A stretch of 64,000 nt of DNA from Zygnema cylindricum (GCA_037447655.1 JBBHKE010000960.1:1-64000); one strand, 5' to 3'. Positions 45,302 to 57,549 are shown, counted from the first letter of the stretch. The notes: generated by a model not told the origin, from the letters alone. Program-made: numbers and translations.

Positions 45302-46090
45302 CTGACCCAACAAAACATTATGGTAATTTATAATGTTTTGTCTTAGCTTTTTGATCATAACGGATATGTACATTTTTTTTCAACTATTAATTATTTGATA
45401 TTTATTTGTCCGTACTTCATACAAAGAGTTACACATTCTGTACCAAACTTTCTAAACCCCTTTGGAAAACAAAATTCAACACCCCATTCCCTCTTTTCAG
45501 ACCCTGTCCCCCTCGCGGGGTATGTCAGTTTCCGGTGGTTATTGGTTATTACCATCAATGTGTTGTAGTTTATCGATGATATTCACTAACAATGATATGT
45601 TAAGAAATTTCACCTCCCTTATTAATAACGATAACCAGCATATCGGTTATCGAACTTTTCACTAATAGAAAATTCAATTATATGTTTCACTAACAATTTA
45701 CACATCTAACACCAATTTGGCTGCAAATTGGTGTAGGGTTGGTGTTTTAGGCCATATCAATTTGGCTTAGTGTTTGAACATGTACGATCCGTTTAGATCG
45801 TACATGTGTCAGCTTAAGTACAAAAACTGTCGTACAAATAGTAGAATTCTAACTTAGTACATTATGTTTTAGTTCTTATGTGAAAGTTGTACAAATTGCA
45901 CACTTTTATTTCTATACGTTCATTTTTATTTACCTATAAAAAATAGACAAATTGCATACTTTTTAATATGTCAGCTCAGTTCTAGTTATGTATAAAGGTC
46001 ATACAAATCGCACAATTTTACCTTTGATCGCTCTGATATAGTTAAGTGTGAGGGTTGTACAAATCTCACAGTTTTTGATTGGTATACTCT
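45302..46090. repeat. Hairpins and degenerate minisatellite between copia copies
   Basis: Two adjacent hairpins: ACACCAATTT/AAATTGGTGT (45709-45734) and a perfect 12-bp stem ACATGTACGATC/GATCGTACATGT (45778-45807). From 45825 to 46085 the word GTACAAATNGCACANTTTT repeats about five times at 45-65 bp spacing. No coding sequence recognised. Confidence 0.6.
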
Positions 46091-46807
46091 TGTAATTTTG
46101 TGACCTCTATTGGCCACAAAATATCCATTTTATATGAATCCTATAGGATAAAATTTTCCCTTCCAAATTTTAGATCAAATAAAAGCCACACGGTCAGACA
46201 AGAGTTTTGACCAACCTCACCCCTATGAGGGCCCGACTCTCGTGAGTCAAACACAAAAAGAATCATTGAATTTGCTCTCGTGAGAAGTAAGTTATCAGTG
46301 GCCAAAGATGGCCTATTTAAACAAAAGGTCACCTAGACAAAGGCGCCTCAAAGAACACTAAGTCCCTAAACCTCTACTCACAGCTACCTACTACTAAACT
46401 CTAGACCAATGAGAGGACAGTACAGTACAAGAAGGTATAGTGGCCGATGTATTTTTTGGATGGCCATTGTCCGACATGGTCTTCTAGTTGACGCTTGTTA
46501 GCTCGGGAGCCATGGTTCCTCTTCCCGCCTTTTCTGGTGGTCAATGATATGCTGCCACGTGAAATTGTGTGTTATTGTTCCCCGATAGCGGCCAAAATTT
46601 CATTCTGGGTTAGTGGCTGAAACAATGTCCGTCTGATCGCGTTATTTTAAAGTGTCAGATTTGTGTTTGTCGTTTCATCAATTTATATGTACAACTTCGT
46701 CATTTCGTTTTGTTAAATGAATTAACCGTCACGATAGTGTTTAAATAACTATCACGCCCCATGAATGTAACGATTCTTCTACGATTGGCAGATAAGACAA
46801 CATACAA
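46091..46807 (-). mobile_element. Copia A2 3' LTR, truncated
   Basis: Antisense family A LTR starting TGTAATTTTGTGACC (reverse complement of the LTR end; terminal ATG is ATA here). The LTR start and the C-terminal part of RNase H are deleted, with the junction near 46807. Confidence 0.75.
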
Positions 46808-47897
46808 CACATACCCAGATGTACATCTCCTCATTTGAGCATCCCGATAATTAGCATCACTCCAAGTGGTGATGTCAGTATTGTCCCCTTCCAAATGCAT
46901 CCATAAATCTATCGTTCCTATCAAGTACCTCATTAGCCACTTGGCTGCTTCCGAATATCTCTCCCTAGGATCATTGAAATTCCTACTCATTATTCCTACA
47001 GCTGCCGCTATATCGGGCGAGGTATAGTTCATAAAAATAGATCAAACTACCTACAACTTGACTACCTACAACCTGTCAGTACAGAATGTTTTTCCTAAAT
47101 TCTCTTTCCTCCGGTCCTAACTCATCATCAAGAATTACAACTCCCTCTTCTAAACTCCCCTCATTTCCATTGTTTAAATCCATTAGAGTAGAACAACTAT
47201 TTAACTTATCCATTTGGAGTTTTTCAATCATATTTCCTATTGCCTCCTTTTGAGTTAGTCTAAATATTTTCTTCTCTCTATCTCTCTCTATCTGAATTCC
47301 CAAAATATATTTTGCTTCCCCCAAATCCTTCATGTCAAATCTAGTCTTTAGATCATTTTTTAGTTTATTATTTTTTTCCATTTATTTACTTAAAAGAAAC
47401 AAATCATCAACATAAATTGCAATTCAGATTACACCTTCTTCATCCTCGAATAGATAAATGGAATGATCCGAACTGATTTGGATATATCCTAATTTTGTCA
47501 AGATATATAGTTTCTTTTTCCATTAGAGGGAAGCTTATTTTAGTCCATAAATTGACTTTATCAGTCTGCACACCTTGTTTTTTTCTCCTTCCTCCACAAA
47601 ACCTTCTTGTTGTCGCATGAAGATCTCTTGTTCCAATTCTCCATGTAATAAGGTTGTTTTGATGTCCATCTGGTGCAATTTCATGTCTTTCGCTGCCGCT
47701 AAACTATGTAGGATTCGGAAGGAGGGAAATGTAACCACCAGAGCGAAGGTCTCCTTATAATCGATCCCTTCCTTCTGTGTGAATTCTTTGACAACCAATT
47801 TGGCCTTGTACCGCTCGATAATGTTATCTGGGTTGAGTTTCAGCTTAAATACCCACTTGCATCTAAATGGAGTTCTATCCAGGGGATTGTCCACCAA
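46808..47897 (-). pseudogene. Copia A2 RNase H and reverse transcriptase
   Basis: Minus-strand reading: FRCKWVFKLKLNPDNIIERY, MKLHQMDIKTTLLHGELEQE, CRLIKSIYGLK (stop), FDMKDLGEAKYILGIQIERD, YTSPDIAAAVGIMSRNFNDP and TTWSDANYRDAQMRRCTSGY. All are copia motifs. The RNase H frame runs out of the element at the LTR junction (GYVLYV, then unrelated residues). Confidence 0.9.
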
Positions 47898-49770
47898 CTC
47901 CTATTTATTTGCTTCCAAAATGGAGGCCATTTCATCATTAATAGCTGTCATCCATCTGCTCTATTTTGGACTATTAATTGCTTTCAAATAGGTTTGAGGT
48001 TCACTCAAATGTGACAGCTTAGTTACCTTATTATTAACTTGTCTTTCTTGAAGTCTCTTGTTGCTTTTTCTTCCTCCTTCAAAAATTGATGCTGGAATGG
48101 AGGGTAATCTTAAATTTATTTGAATGACTCAATCTTCTCCCCTATCCGTAAAGTCTATTTTCGGTCTTTCTTTGTTCATTTCTGGTTTTTTATCATCCTC
48201 TTCCTCAAGTAGGACTAGGGACTATGGCTCCAAAAGTGAGTCATTCTCAGATCAGAATTTTCTTGCATATGCAACGTCCAGCTAAACCAAAGTTTTGTTA
48301 AAAGAATTTGAATCTAACTCACTTTCGGATTCATTTATTATTCTGACCGGTTTAGTATATTTATTGGGATCTACTGACTCTCCTTCATCCATAACTACCA
48401 GGTGTTTTCACTAGGATTATATCTTCTTTCCTAAGATCGTAAACTCTATATCCTTTTACATCTTCATCATATCCAAGTAAATACTCGGGCTTTTCTCTTG
48501 CATCTAACTTCCAATCAGATTTTTTTTGAGCTTAGACTAAAAATCGACTTCGGAACACTTTTAAGTGTGATACATCTGGTCTTCTCCCGGTCCATCTTTC
48601 GTAGAGTGTTTCACCTTTCACCGCTGAGGTAAGAACCCTATTCTTAAGGTAATTAGGACAGGTCATAGCTTTTGCCTAGAAGCGTTTTCTTTTCTTTTTA
48701 TTTGATAGCCTTCTACGGGCACTATCACTTAATGTCCGATTTAATCTCTCCCCTACATCGTTTTGTTACGGATTCTTTGGACAATCTTTTGATGTTGAAC
48801 CCCTTCCTCTTTCAAAAAATGCTCAAACTGATTAGATGTGTACCCCCCCCCCCCATTTTCACTACTCAGTATCTCTATAGGTGTCCTCTATGCTTTATTT
48901 TTTAAAGTAAACGGGTGGCGCAGATTTATATTTCAAGAAATAGACTATGGAATATTTTGACCAGTTATCAATAATTGTAAGGATAAATCTCTTCATTCCA
49001 ACTACTGGCACTTTGGCCGGTCCCCATATGTCAGTATAAACTAGATCTCGGTCTTTTTCTCCTTTATAGGTTGCAGTTTTTGGGAAAGGTAATCAGTGGG
49101 CCTTACTTTGAGCTCATCCGATACAGTCATCAAGGTCTCATTATCCCCAAACTGAATTCCCTCAACTACTCCCATGCTCTTCATTTCTTTTAGACTTTCT
49201 AGATGAACATACCCATATTATTTATGCCACATCATCAATTCACTTACATCGGCATAGTAAACTCCCCGTTTTTCTATTACTCAAATTCACCCTAAACATT
49301 CATTGGCTACCCCTTTTAGCTGTGAAGTATATTTCATTCTCATAGCTAGCTGTGAAGACTCTTTTCTTAGTGCTAGTCTCAAAACCCTTATCATCTAAAA
49401 TTGACGTAGAGATAAGATTTTTGTTAGCTGTGGATGAAAAAGACATTGGAAAATGTGACTATTAATTTCTTACCATAAACTTAGACTCCCAAATCCACAA
49501 ATCCAAAAAAGCTAGTGGTTACTACTCTCTAATCCCCAGAATCTCTCTCACTACAGCTAGGATCTTTTTAATTTTAGTTAACATCTATTTTTCTCTACAC
49601 ATATGCATAGAGGCACCTGAATCAATAATCCAACCTTTTTTAGGAGCTTCTTTCCCTCTGCCAAAGGAACACTTTTGCTTCTTTAGAATCTCCGGCTCAA
49701 CTTTCATCTCCAACTCGTCGTTGAGGAAGAGTTCTCCATCAACCTCATCGGAATCCTCTCATGTGACTTG
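47898..49770 (-). pseudogene. Copia A2 linker, integrase, protease
   Basis: Minus-strand fragments continue in family order: linker (PEDDSGFxxEIQED-like), integrase remnants between 48500 and 49080, a GAG-pre-integrase region at about 49200-49240, and protease WIIDSGASMHMC near 49590-49625 with EVDGELFLNDELEMK upstream. No gag or 5' LTR: the copy is cut at 49770. Heavy indels. Confidence 0.75.
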
Positions 49771-50500
49771 TGTTGCCATGTCAAGCTTGTGTGCGTTTCC
49801 ACAACAACTTTATTTTACCATGGATTTCTTGGCATTTTTTGACCTTGTACGGTCATCGGGTACGAAAAAAGAGGAGTACAAAACCGGACAAGATTTTTGT
49901 ATTTCCTCAACTAAGCGGAACGCACTTTATGTGGCGCATAACGAAGGTTGGACAACTAAATTACTCCGCCTCAAAGATTGCAATTCCGTTGCATGAGACC
50001 AATTGCCACAAGCTTTCGAGGGGATACATTGTGGGTTGCCACGTAACTTTTCGGAATGTCATCTAGATTATGTTATTAGCTAACAGTAGGAATTAAGTTC
50101 AGGTTTAGCAAACTTTTAGTCAATTAATTATATCACGATTTTTTTTGGCATTTTCATGTCCTTTTCAATACTTTGTCTTATAATAGTGGAACAAATTATG
50201 ACTTCCGACCGCGGATCTAGCAGCAGTTTGGAGTAGAGTTTTCTGCTCCAAATGTGGTACGTATTATTTTTTCTTATTTTAGTTCAATGACACTTGCTTC
50301 CCGCCCATTGGCTAATAGCACAGCGTTGACCTTTTGAACCTGAGATTGGACAAACTTTGATGTATAAGGCACTTGGGTCCAAAGAAGACAGGTGGCTTTT
50401 CAATACTATATCCTGAGAAAACCCCTAGGAAATTCCAAGCAAACATTCTATTGGAGAATTTTTTGCTTGCGTATTTGGACTCTATTGCCTTCTCTGTATT
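49771..50500. other. Non-coding, not classified
   Basis: No recognised motif. Two overlapping plus-strand frames (49721-49996 and 49770-50066) cross the A2 boundary and have no similarity I can name. Confidence 0.35.
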
Positions 50501-52500
50501 GGAATCTGTCTTTTTGTGGGAGTCGTAGTCCGGGCGGGTAATTGGCAATATCCACCCTGTTGGGCGATTTTGGCTTTTTGCTACTTGAAACGGAGAAGAG
50601 ATTGCCAGGTCCAAGCGGTAGAATGCGAGGAGTTAAGGAGGATCTTACCTAGTTTCGGTACCATTGAGGGGGGAGATCTTCTCTGCTTTGTGTCATCGTT
50701 TATTGCTTGGGTATGTTGAGCATGCCTTGCAATTATTCATAATAGCACCTTAAATTCTAATTTATAGGGCAAGGTGATATGGTTAAACCTGAAACAACCT
50801 ATTATTTTGATTGATTATTATATTTTTGCATGGAATTTCATCTGTGTACTCGTTGAGGGTCCCTTTTTGCTCTGGAGTTATAAAGTTCGGAGGGTATTTT
50901 GGTCATCTCTCAAAAGTTTAGAGGGTTTTTGAGTAGCATTTGTCCGGCTTTTGGTAGATCAGCACAGTTCCGAAAAGCCACCTTTGTCTCCTTGGATTAG
51001 GGGGGATAGGCACTTTAGTTTGAGTATTATACTCTTTTGAGAGAGTAAGATTTCCTTTTCCAGTCAGTTCCTCTTCTTGGTAGTCATAATTCAATTGGAG
51101 GCAGAGAAGTCCAGGATAAGGGAACTCTAGATATCAGATCTGGAGAGCAAGGTAGGCAAGAAACTTTTGTACTAGAAGAAGGGTCTCCTATGTCAGAAAA
51201 ATCCGTCCCAATGGCGCCGGTCTTTGATTCTCTGGCCAAGGAACCATCTGGGCACCCACTCCTCCACCTCCTCCTAGCTTGACTCCCGAGCATTTCCCAC
51301 CTTTGGCCAAGGCCGCCAGGTTCCAGGCAGAGGAAAGGAAGGAGTTGTCTCGTTTTGCTCCTTGGAAAGGGTTGGCCCATAAGGAATCATTCTTGGGTCA
51401 CTTCCCTGAAGTTAGTTTCAATACTTGATCCAAGATACCCAGGGCAAAAATTCGAATTGACCCCTTCGTTTTGACAGATCCATGTTGTCTTGGCCGCATG
51501 GAACTCCTTGCTCTTCATGACCTTCACGAGCTGAAGGTGAACAAGGAGTTGGTTGAAAGAGTGGCTTCGAGAGATCGAGCTCAGGTTGTTTGACCGGTGG
51601 GAGGGGTGGTGGAAATTTTGAACAGTTCCTGCGAGGGTAGTTCTTCACGATCGGTACCGCACCGGCCCAGAAGAACTCTTGCCCCCCGCCATAAGCCCTC
51701 TCTCTCTCATGATATAGCCACAAGCAGGCACCCTAGAGGACGCACCACCTCGCGGTCTTGTCGAGGAGAAAAAACTTGCAAGAGGGAAGTTAAAGATACA
51801 TGGAAAGGGAAGAGCTTCGACAATTGTGACAGTAAAGGGAGATTTGCTCCTATTCTGAAGGAGGAAACATCTCCACCTTCGGGGTCAGCCTCCACGAGGG
51901 AACTTTCTCCCACAATATCGCCAGTTCGCCCTTAAGGACTCTGGCAATCATAACCCACAAATTTGAAAGTGTCGGTCACAACCATGGAGACAACCACTCC
52001 CAAAGCCTCGCCACTTTGCCCTTTCGGAGGGGTTGGGCGATCCGGACCTACAGATCCAGAGGTTCCGGTGACAGACAGGGAGAATTCCTTTCCCAAAGCC
52101 CCACCAGTTTGCACTGCCGGAGGGCTATGGCGATCCGAACTGACGGATCTAAAGGCGCTAGGGTAGATTTGGAAGATTGAATAAGGGTATTGCGCAATGC
52201 CCAATAATTTTTTAAGAAGTTGAAATCTCAAGGTCGGGCTATGACAAGGGCTGGACCTGTCACAATAGATTGGGTGGCTTTAGAAGAGGAAAGTAAGAAA
52301 GCCTAGCAACTAGAATTACGTCTGTTACGAGATGCTCGGTTTAGGTCTGGTGGGTTTCTTAGGGATCATGTTTCCACCTCTCCAATCATGTCTCATTATT
52401 TCAAAGAGTCAACCCGAGAAATCACTACCTCTTTTGCAGCTCACCCCAAAATGATGCATAAGGAATTCGATCAGAATCGTTTCCTTGATGATTAGTTCCT
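50501..52500 (+). other. GC-richer region with broken open frames
   Basis: Higher GC than its surroundings, with several plus-strand open pieces: GDLLCFVSSFIAWV (about 50675), SLTPEHFPPLAKAARFQAEE (about 51280), MELLALHDLHELKVNKELVE (about 51500) and LRLLRDARFRSGGFLRDHVS (about 52320). Frames change between them. Two related blocks (CCCAAAGCC...GGCGATCCG) lie at 51999 and 52097. I do not recognise the family; a decayed retroelement ORF is the likeliest explanation. Confidence 0.3.
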
Positions 52501-52503
52501 GCT

Positions 52504-53238
52504 TTAGTTTTCTAAGGCATCTTTTCCACCCGTGTCTTGGCTGTTGACAATTAAGAGAGTTATAAAAAAAAACCCTCTCTTCCACCCCCTATAACAACTC
52601 CGATCGCAATCAACATCTATTTTTCTTTTAAGCTTCCGCAAAGCTTGAAGCTCGGCCTTTTCTTCACTGTTTAAAGAAATTTCCCTCGCAAATCTTGTAA
52701 AATTAGCCTTTGCCTTGCATGTGAAAGCCTTTTCCTTTGCTTTGCTGTACACTAAATGGTGGTATAATTTCATTACAGTAAGCAAGATGTCCTTTGATAG
52801 GTTGACATCATGAATTGCATGTCCTGCAATCCAACTATCCAACGCAGCTTGTCCGGTGGGTTTAAACAAATTACGGACCACTATGAAATATTTGGTAGCC
52901 ATAGCCTAAAGATATATAGTGGAGAGTTTTTTTTTATAGCAGAGGCTTGGAAGGCGATTTAAAATCGTCAGCGGCGTCTCATACTTTAGACAGTAGAATT
53001 CAATAATTTTTTTGATACCATACTCGTCCTTTTGGTTGTACAAAAGTGTCCACGTGTTTAGAAGGGTAGTATATGGAATGGGATTAGACACCATCTTAGC
53101 TACGGTCTGGGCCGACCAAACTTCTTGAAGATGGTTAACGTAAGCTCTTCTTTGCCCCTGCAATTTAATATTACTGGTAAAATTAGCCGTGGTAGGAACA
53201 ACCGTAGCGGTCGCCATTTTCGCCTCTGCTTGCAGCAC
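52504..53238 (-). CDS. Unrecognised 245-codon frame with one UAG
   Basis: The minus strand from ATG at 53238 to a stop at 52504 is one frame with a single internal TAG (52908-52906). The first part reads MLQAEAKMATATVVPTTANF and VNHLQEVWSAQTVAKMV; the second MATKYFIVVRNLFKPTGQAA and EEKAELQALRKLKRKIDVDC. Composition looks protein-like, with an acidic/basic helix-like C-terminal part. There is no known domain that I can name. It lies beside a family A LTR but shows no copia motif. It could be a recently inactivated gene, a read-through product or a captured fragment. Confidence 0.35.
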
Positions 53239-53300
53239 TGCTGTATCTAGACCTGGATCAAAAACTTTGATACTTGGAACTATTATTTACGGGTGTCTTT

Positions 53301-53970
53301 TGGATATGTGAGACCTCCATAAGTCCTCAGTGTGGACTGCTTCCAAAAAGTCTCTAGGATAACCCTGACCCCTTTTTTGTTTAAGCATGAATAACTACGT
53401 TCCTGGAAAACAAAAACTTTGACTACCTTCACCCTGTGAAGACAAGACTCCCTTGAGTCAATAGCAAAAAGAATATCTGAATTTGCTCCACTGAGCAATA
53501 AGTTACGAAGGGTCAAAGTTGACATTTTGTACAGAAGCTCTCTAGGAGAGAGGGTCCTATCTGCCATTTTTATCTAAGTCCTATCTCTCTCACAAACTCT
53601 ATCTAGTGATGTACGGAACCAATTATGTAACACTTATGTACACAAAAGTACAGTTTTTGGTGTACTTTATGCAGGGAAATTGTACGACATGGCCTAAAAG
53701 TTGACACATGTCATATCCGGGTTCGCTCCCGTAATCCCTTAGGATGGCGCGATCCAACATAATTTTGCCACGTGTCATCCAATGTGGCGATGACCACAAA
53801 CCGCCGAGATTCTCTTCCGCGATCTCGGCTTTCTTCTCGGCAGTCCGATTGAATGCATATTTTAATCGTAGCCGTTATAAATATTTGCGCGGTATTTGTT
53901 TCCTTAAAGAAATAAATGCGCGGTACTAGTTTCTTTTACATACCGTAATCTGTACTTTTACATAACTGGA
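53301..53970 (-). mobile_element. Family A LTR remnant
   Basis: Antisense; begins TGGATATGTGAGACCTCCAT, the reverse complement of a family A LTR end with ATG at 20 nt. It carries ACATGGCC and GCGCGGTATTTGTTTCC blocks of that LTR. GTCTTT flanks both sides (53295-53300, 53971-53976), a possible target duplication, but the right edge lacks a CA-type terminus and a small GTCTTT-containing tandem follows, so the boundary is uncertain. Confidence 0.6.
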
Positions 53971-53984
53971 GTCTTTGTGTGATC

Positions 53985-54553
53985 ATAGGGGTCTTTTGAT
54001 ATGTGATCTTATAGGGTCTTTGTGTTTGAGAGGCAAAAAATAGTTGTAGCAAGGAACATCATTGTTAAAGATGAACTAGACTCCATAGATTTATTAAAAT
54101 GACAGAGCAGGAAAGGAAACAAAAGGTACAGGAATATGTCATTTTAGATTGCATGCAGGATATTGTCCCGCAGATTCCACAAACTCTGGTGGTGATTCCG
54201 GAGTCCGACTCTCTTCAAGTTCCTCAACAAATTCGGATCCAGACGGACCAATAGCTCTTAGTACACACAGATCGCAACCAGCGCAATCAGCGCAACGCAC
54301 GGCATCCGACGATCTGAGCCTCAGAATTTCCGGGGGGAAGAAGATCAAGTAGCCGCCTGCAAGCAAGCTCTCACTTTGCCTACTCGGCAGCCTTAGGGGA
54401 GCCTTTGACCATTCAGGAGGCCTTCTCATCACCAGAACGGAATCACAGGATCGAGGGAGCAAACGACGAAATGAAGTCCATCATGGAAGCTCAAATATGG
54501 GAGCTTGTGGACCTTCCTCCAGACCGAAAAGCGATCGGCAGCAAATGGGTATT
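53985..54553 (+). pseudogene. Copia B1: integrase end and linker
   Basis: FERQKIVVARNIIVKDELDS-like reading, then linker and KAIGSKWVFE, matching B2 at 61740-62290 closely at DNA level (GTTGTAGCAAGGAACAT, ACCATTCAGGAGGCCTTCTC). Everything 5' of this point is absent. The frame is interrupted after KWVFE by a solo LTR. Confidence 0.8.
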
Positions 54554-55648
54554 TGAAATTCTATTGGCTCCATTGCCCACAGAATTCGCAGATCCAAAAG
54601 AAGCTAATCTAGATAGTGCCGACTCCAAGTTGTAAACCCAAATGAATGATCCCTTGATGATCAAAACCCCAATACAACTTCACCCTTGTGAAGATAAGAC
54701 CTTGTGTGTGCTCAGTTCCACCACAAAATTCAAAGCTTGAATATGTGTTTTGGACAGTATTCCCCACTTTGACTTTCCCACTGAATAAGTGCTACACTGA
54801 CAAGCAAAAACATCTAACCTACTACACCCCTGTGTAGCCTAGACTCCCTTGAGTCCGCAGCAAAAAGAATCACTGAATTTGCTCACCCGAGCATTAAGTT
54901 ATGGCTGGTCAAAGATGACCTTTATAGGTACAAGCTCTCTTAGAGAGAGGTACCGAAATATCACTAAGTCTTAGTCTGCCTACTCATGACTACCTACTAC
55001 TAAACCCTAGTTCAATAGGAACACTATATAGTACAAGATGGTACGATGGGCGATGTACTTATTGTACGGCCATTGTACGACATTGTCTACAAGGTGACAT
55101 GTGCCAAATCGGGAGCCATGGTTCCTCCTCCCATCTTCTCCGGTGTCAAATATTGTGGCTCCACGTGGTACCGCGTGACGCTATCCCCAAAGGCCGCCGA
55201 AAGCTTATTGCGGGTGGCGGCTGTAATGGTGGCCGTCCGATCAATTGTATTTATACGGCTTCGATTCGCTTCAATGCATCAATTGATTAATACGCGTTTT
55301 CGTTAGTCTGCTGCGAATTAGTCCTTTGAATCAATGGCTAAATATGCGTAAAACGTCTCACGTGTTTCGTTTCGATAGTAACTTAATGGATACGGCATTG
55401 GTCTATTTAGTAGCCTACTGACCCCGGTTCAAATCCGGCCGGCGGCAGTATTTTTCTAAAACTAGTAAAATACTTTCTAATTCATTCTGCCTCCTTCTAA
55501 ATGATGTGACAACCATGGCGTGCCTTTGGTCCTCTCTTTCTCTCTCTTTATATTCTAACTAAAATATAGAAGTGAACTATTAGTCACCTCTTTTCAACAC
55601 TTTATTTATTTTTCTAATACAGACCTAGAAAATACAAAAATGTCAACT
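54554..55648 (-). mobile_element. Family A solo LTR nested in copia B1
   Basis: It splits the B1 reverse transcriptase: GGGTATT before and TCAAGGTGAAG after rejoin to the uninterrupted B2 sequence (62289). It begins TGAAATTCTATTGG, whose reverse complement ends in ATTTCA with ATG at 20 nt (MEPIEF). A tRNA-like module is at 55375-55447. The target duplication is not clear (GTATT versus about ACTTC). Confidence 0.85.
55375..55447 (+). other. tRNA-like module in family A LTR
   Basis: TTAATGGATACGGCATTGG resembles the D-arm/A-box of plant tRNA-Arg (CCTAATGGATAAGGC), and 41 nt later GGTTCAAATCC matches the B-box/T-loop. A full acceptor stem is not seen, so it is not an intact tRNA gene. It is antisense to the LTR. 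Related modules sit in the other family A LTRs (about 6345-6430, 33370-33440, 36925-36990, 38065-38140, 44545-44612). Confidence 0.55.
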
Positions 55649-56430
55649 TCAAGGTGAAGTTATTTCCCGATAACACCATTGAACGTTATAAGGCCAGACT
55701 TGTGGCAAAGGGGTATAATCAAAAGGAAGGAATCGATTTTGAAGAAACATTTTCTCCGGTTGTAAGATTTCCGACAGTTAGGAATTTTTTGTCTCTAGCT
55801 GCTAAAGAAGATATGGAAATACATCAGATGGATGTAAAGACGACCTTTTTGCACGGAGAACTAGAAGAGACAATTTACATGCAGCAGCCTGAAAAGTATG
55901 TGGAACCACGAAAAGAGCACTTAGTATGCAAGTTGCTAAAATCTTTGTATGGCCTAAAGTAGGCCCCCAGACAGTGGAATCTAAACCTTGATGAATTCTT
56001 GACTAGCCTAGGATTTCAAAGGATAAGTTCTGATCACTCTGTCTACGTTCTAAAGGGTGACAATGGGATGGTATATAGAGCAGTATATGTATATGATTTG
56101 CTATTAATTAGCAAATCAATGGTTGAAATTAACAAAATCAAAACTGCTATAAACTCACAGTTCGAGATGAAAGACCTCGGTGAGGCAAAATATATTTTGG
56201 GTATCCAAGTAGAGAGGGATAGAAGTAAGAAAACAATAAAATTGACTTAAAAAGAGGCCATTGGAAACATGTTAGATGAGTACGGAATGCGGGGGGCAAA
56301 AGGATGTTAAACTCCAATAAAGTTTCGGCAAAAGTTAGAGGGAGAAGAGACAGAACCAGGTGTCATTGTTAGCGAGTATTTAGAGTCAGGGGAGAATGAT
56401 CCTATGACAATAATACCTTATAGATAGATA
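55649..56430 (+). pseudogene. Copia B1 reverse transcriptase
   Basis: [65 protein letters not shown]-stop, LDEFLTSLGFQRISSDHSVY. The catalytic YVDD is changed to YVYD (AVYVYDLLLIS), so polymerase activity would be lost even without the stops. Confidence 0.9.
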
Positions 56431-57231
56431 GTGGGAAGCTTAATATATTTCAAGAACTGTACCCGTTCGACATTGCAGCAGCAATAGGGGTACTGAGCAG
56501 GAGTCTAGAAAATCTAAGAAAATCTGATCTTGATGCAGCAAGGAGAGTCTTAAGATATTTGGCAGGAACTAAAAATCTCAAACTCACTCTAGGCAGAGGA
56601 GAAGTCAAGCTGCAAACATGGAGTGATGCAAGCTATGGCGACATGCCAAGCCGGAATTCCACCACGAGATTCGATCTACAAATTGCAAACGGTACTTGCT
56701 GTTGGAGCAGCAAACTTCAAAAGTTTACAGCATAGTCGACAATGGAGTCAGAATATATGGCAGCAAGCTCGGCCCTCAATGAACTCTTATGGGTAAAATC
56801 CATGTTACAAGAACTAGGATACATGCAAGTTGGTCCACAGGTGATCTCGTGTGATAACTAGACTGCCATTGCTATTGCTTCTAACCCGAGTCATCACTTC
56901 AAAAGAAAGCACATGGATGTACGATTACACTTTGTAAGAGAAAAATTGTTCTATAGAGTGATTAATTTATGTTATTTGCCAGATGCAAAAATGATTGCTG
57001 ATATGCTCAGTAAAGCTCTTCCTGCTCGTAAGCTGAAGTATTGTAGGGACGCTGTGGGATTAAGTGAATAGTTGAATTGCTGCATTGCTATACTGCCACT
57101 CTGCGATTAATCCACCATTGTGAGGTAGTGGGACTGGGTGACTTGCTAATTGCTATATTGTTATGCTGCAATGCTGCGCTAGTTTATCACCGCAGCTCCA
57201 CCGAGATACTGAGTCTAAAGCTTCAGGGGAG
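56431..57231 (+). pseudogene. Copia B1 RNase H and 3' untranslated part
   Basis: LRYLAGTKNLKLTLGRGEV, TWSDASYGDMPSRNSTTRFD, CCWSSKLQKFTA-stop, SESEYMAASSALNELLWVKS, AIAIASNPSHHFKRKHMDVR and MLSKALPARKLKYCRDAVGL. It ends with a stop near 57070. About 160 bp of TTGCTATA/TGCTGCAATGC-rich DNA follows, then the purine tract CTTCAGGGGAG directly before the LTR. Confidence 0.85.
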
Positions 57232-57259
57232 TGTTGTCTTTTTGGAAAGCTTGCAGTCT

Positions 57260-57415
57260 CAGAGCAGCGCAGCTGCTTTACAGACAAAGCAGCGCTGCTG
57301 CTATACAGACAGAGCAGCGCAGCTGCTATACAACTGAGCAGCGCAGTTGCTATACAGCAGAGCAGCGCAGCAGCATAGCAGCGCAGTAGCAGAGCAACGC
57401 AGCAGCAAAGGTGCA
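57260..57415. repeat. GCAGCGCAGCTG minisatellite in family B LTR
   Basis: About seven imperfect copies of AGAGCAGCGCAGCTGCTATA (about 21 bp). A degenerate version lies in the B2 LTR at 58444-58560. GCAGCTGC-type palindromes recur in it. Confidence 0.85.
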
Positions 57416-57549
57416 ACACAAACAGGACAACGCAACCTCGATTATATTTGATATGGTCCGTACGGACAACGCAACGTCTGATATTCTTAATGTGATTCTG
57501 TATAGGATAGAGCAACTGCGATAGATACGATTCTAGTCAACTTTGTGGG

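Noticed and set aside
54405-54635. Apparent fusion protein of copia linker with a novel tail
   Set aside because: The tail is the antisense end of a nested solo LTR; the fusion is an insertion artefact.
55375-55447. Functional tRNA gene
   Set aside because: A-box and B-box words are present, but no acceptor stem pairs and the module occurs in diverged form in all family A LTRs.
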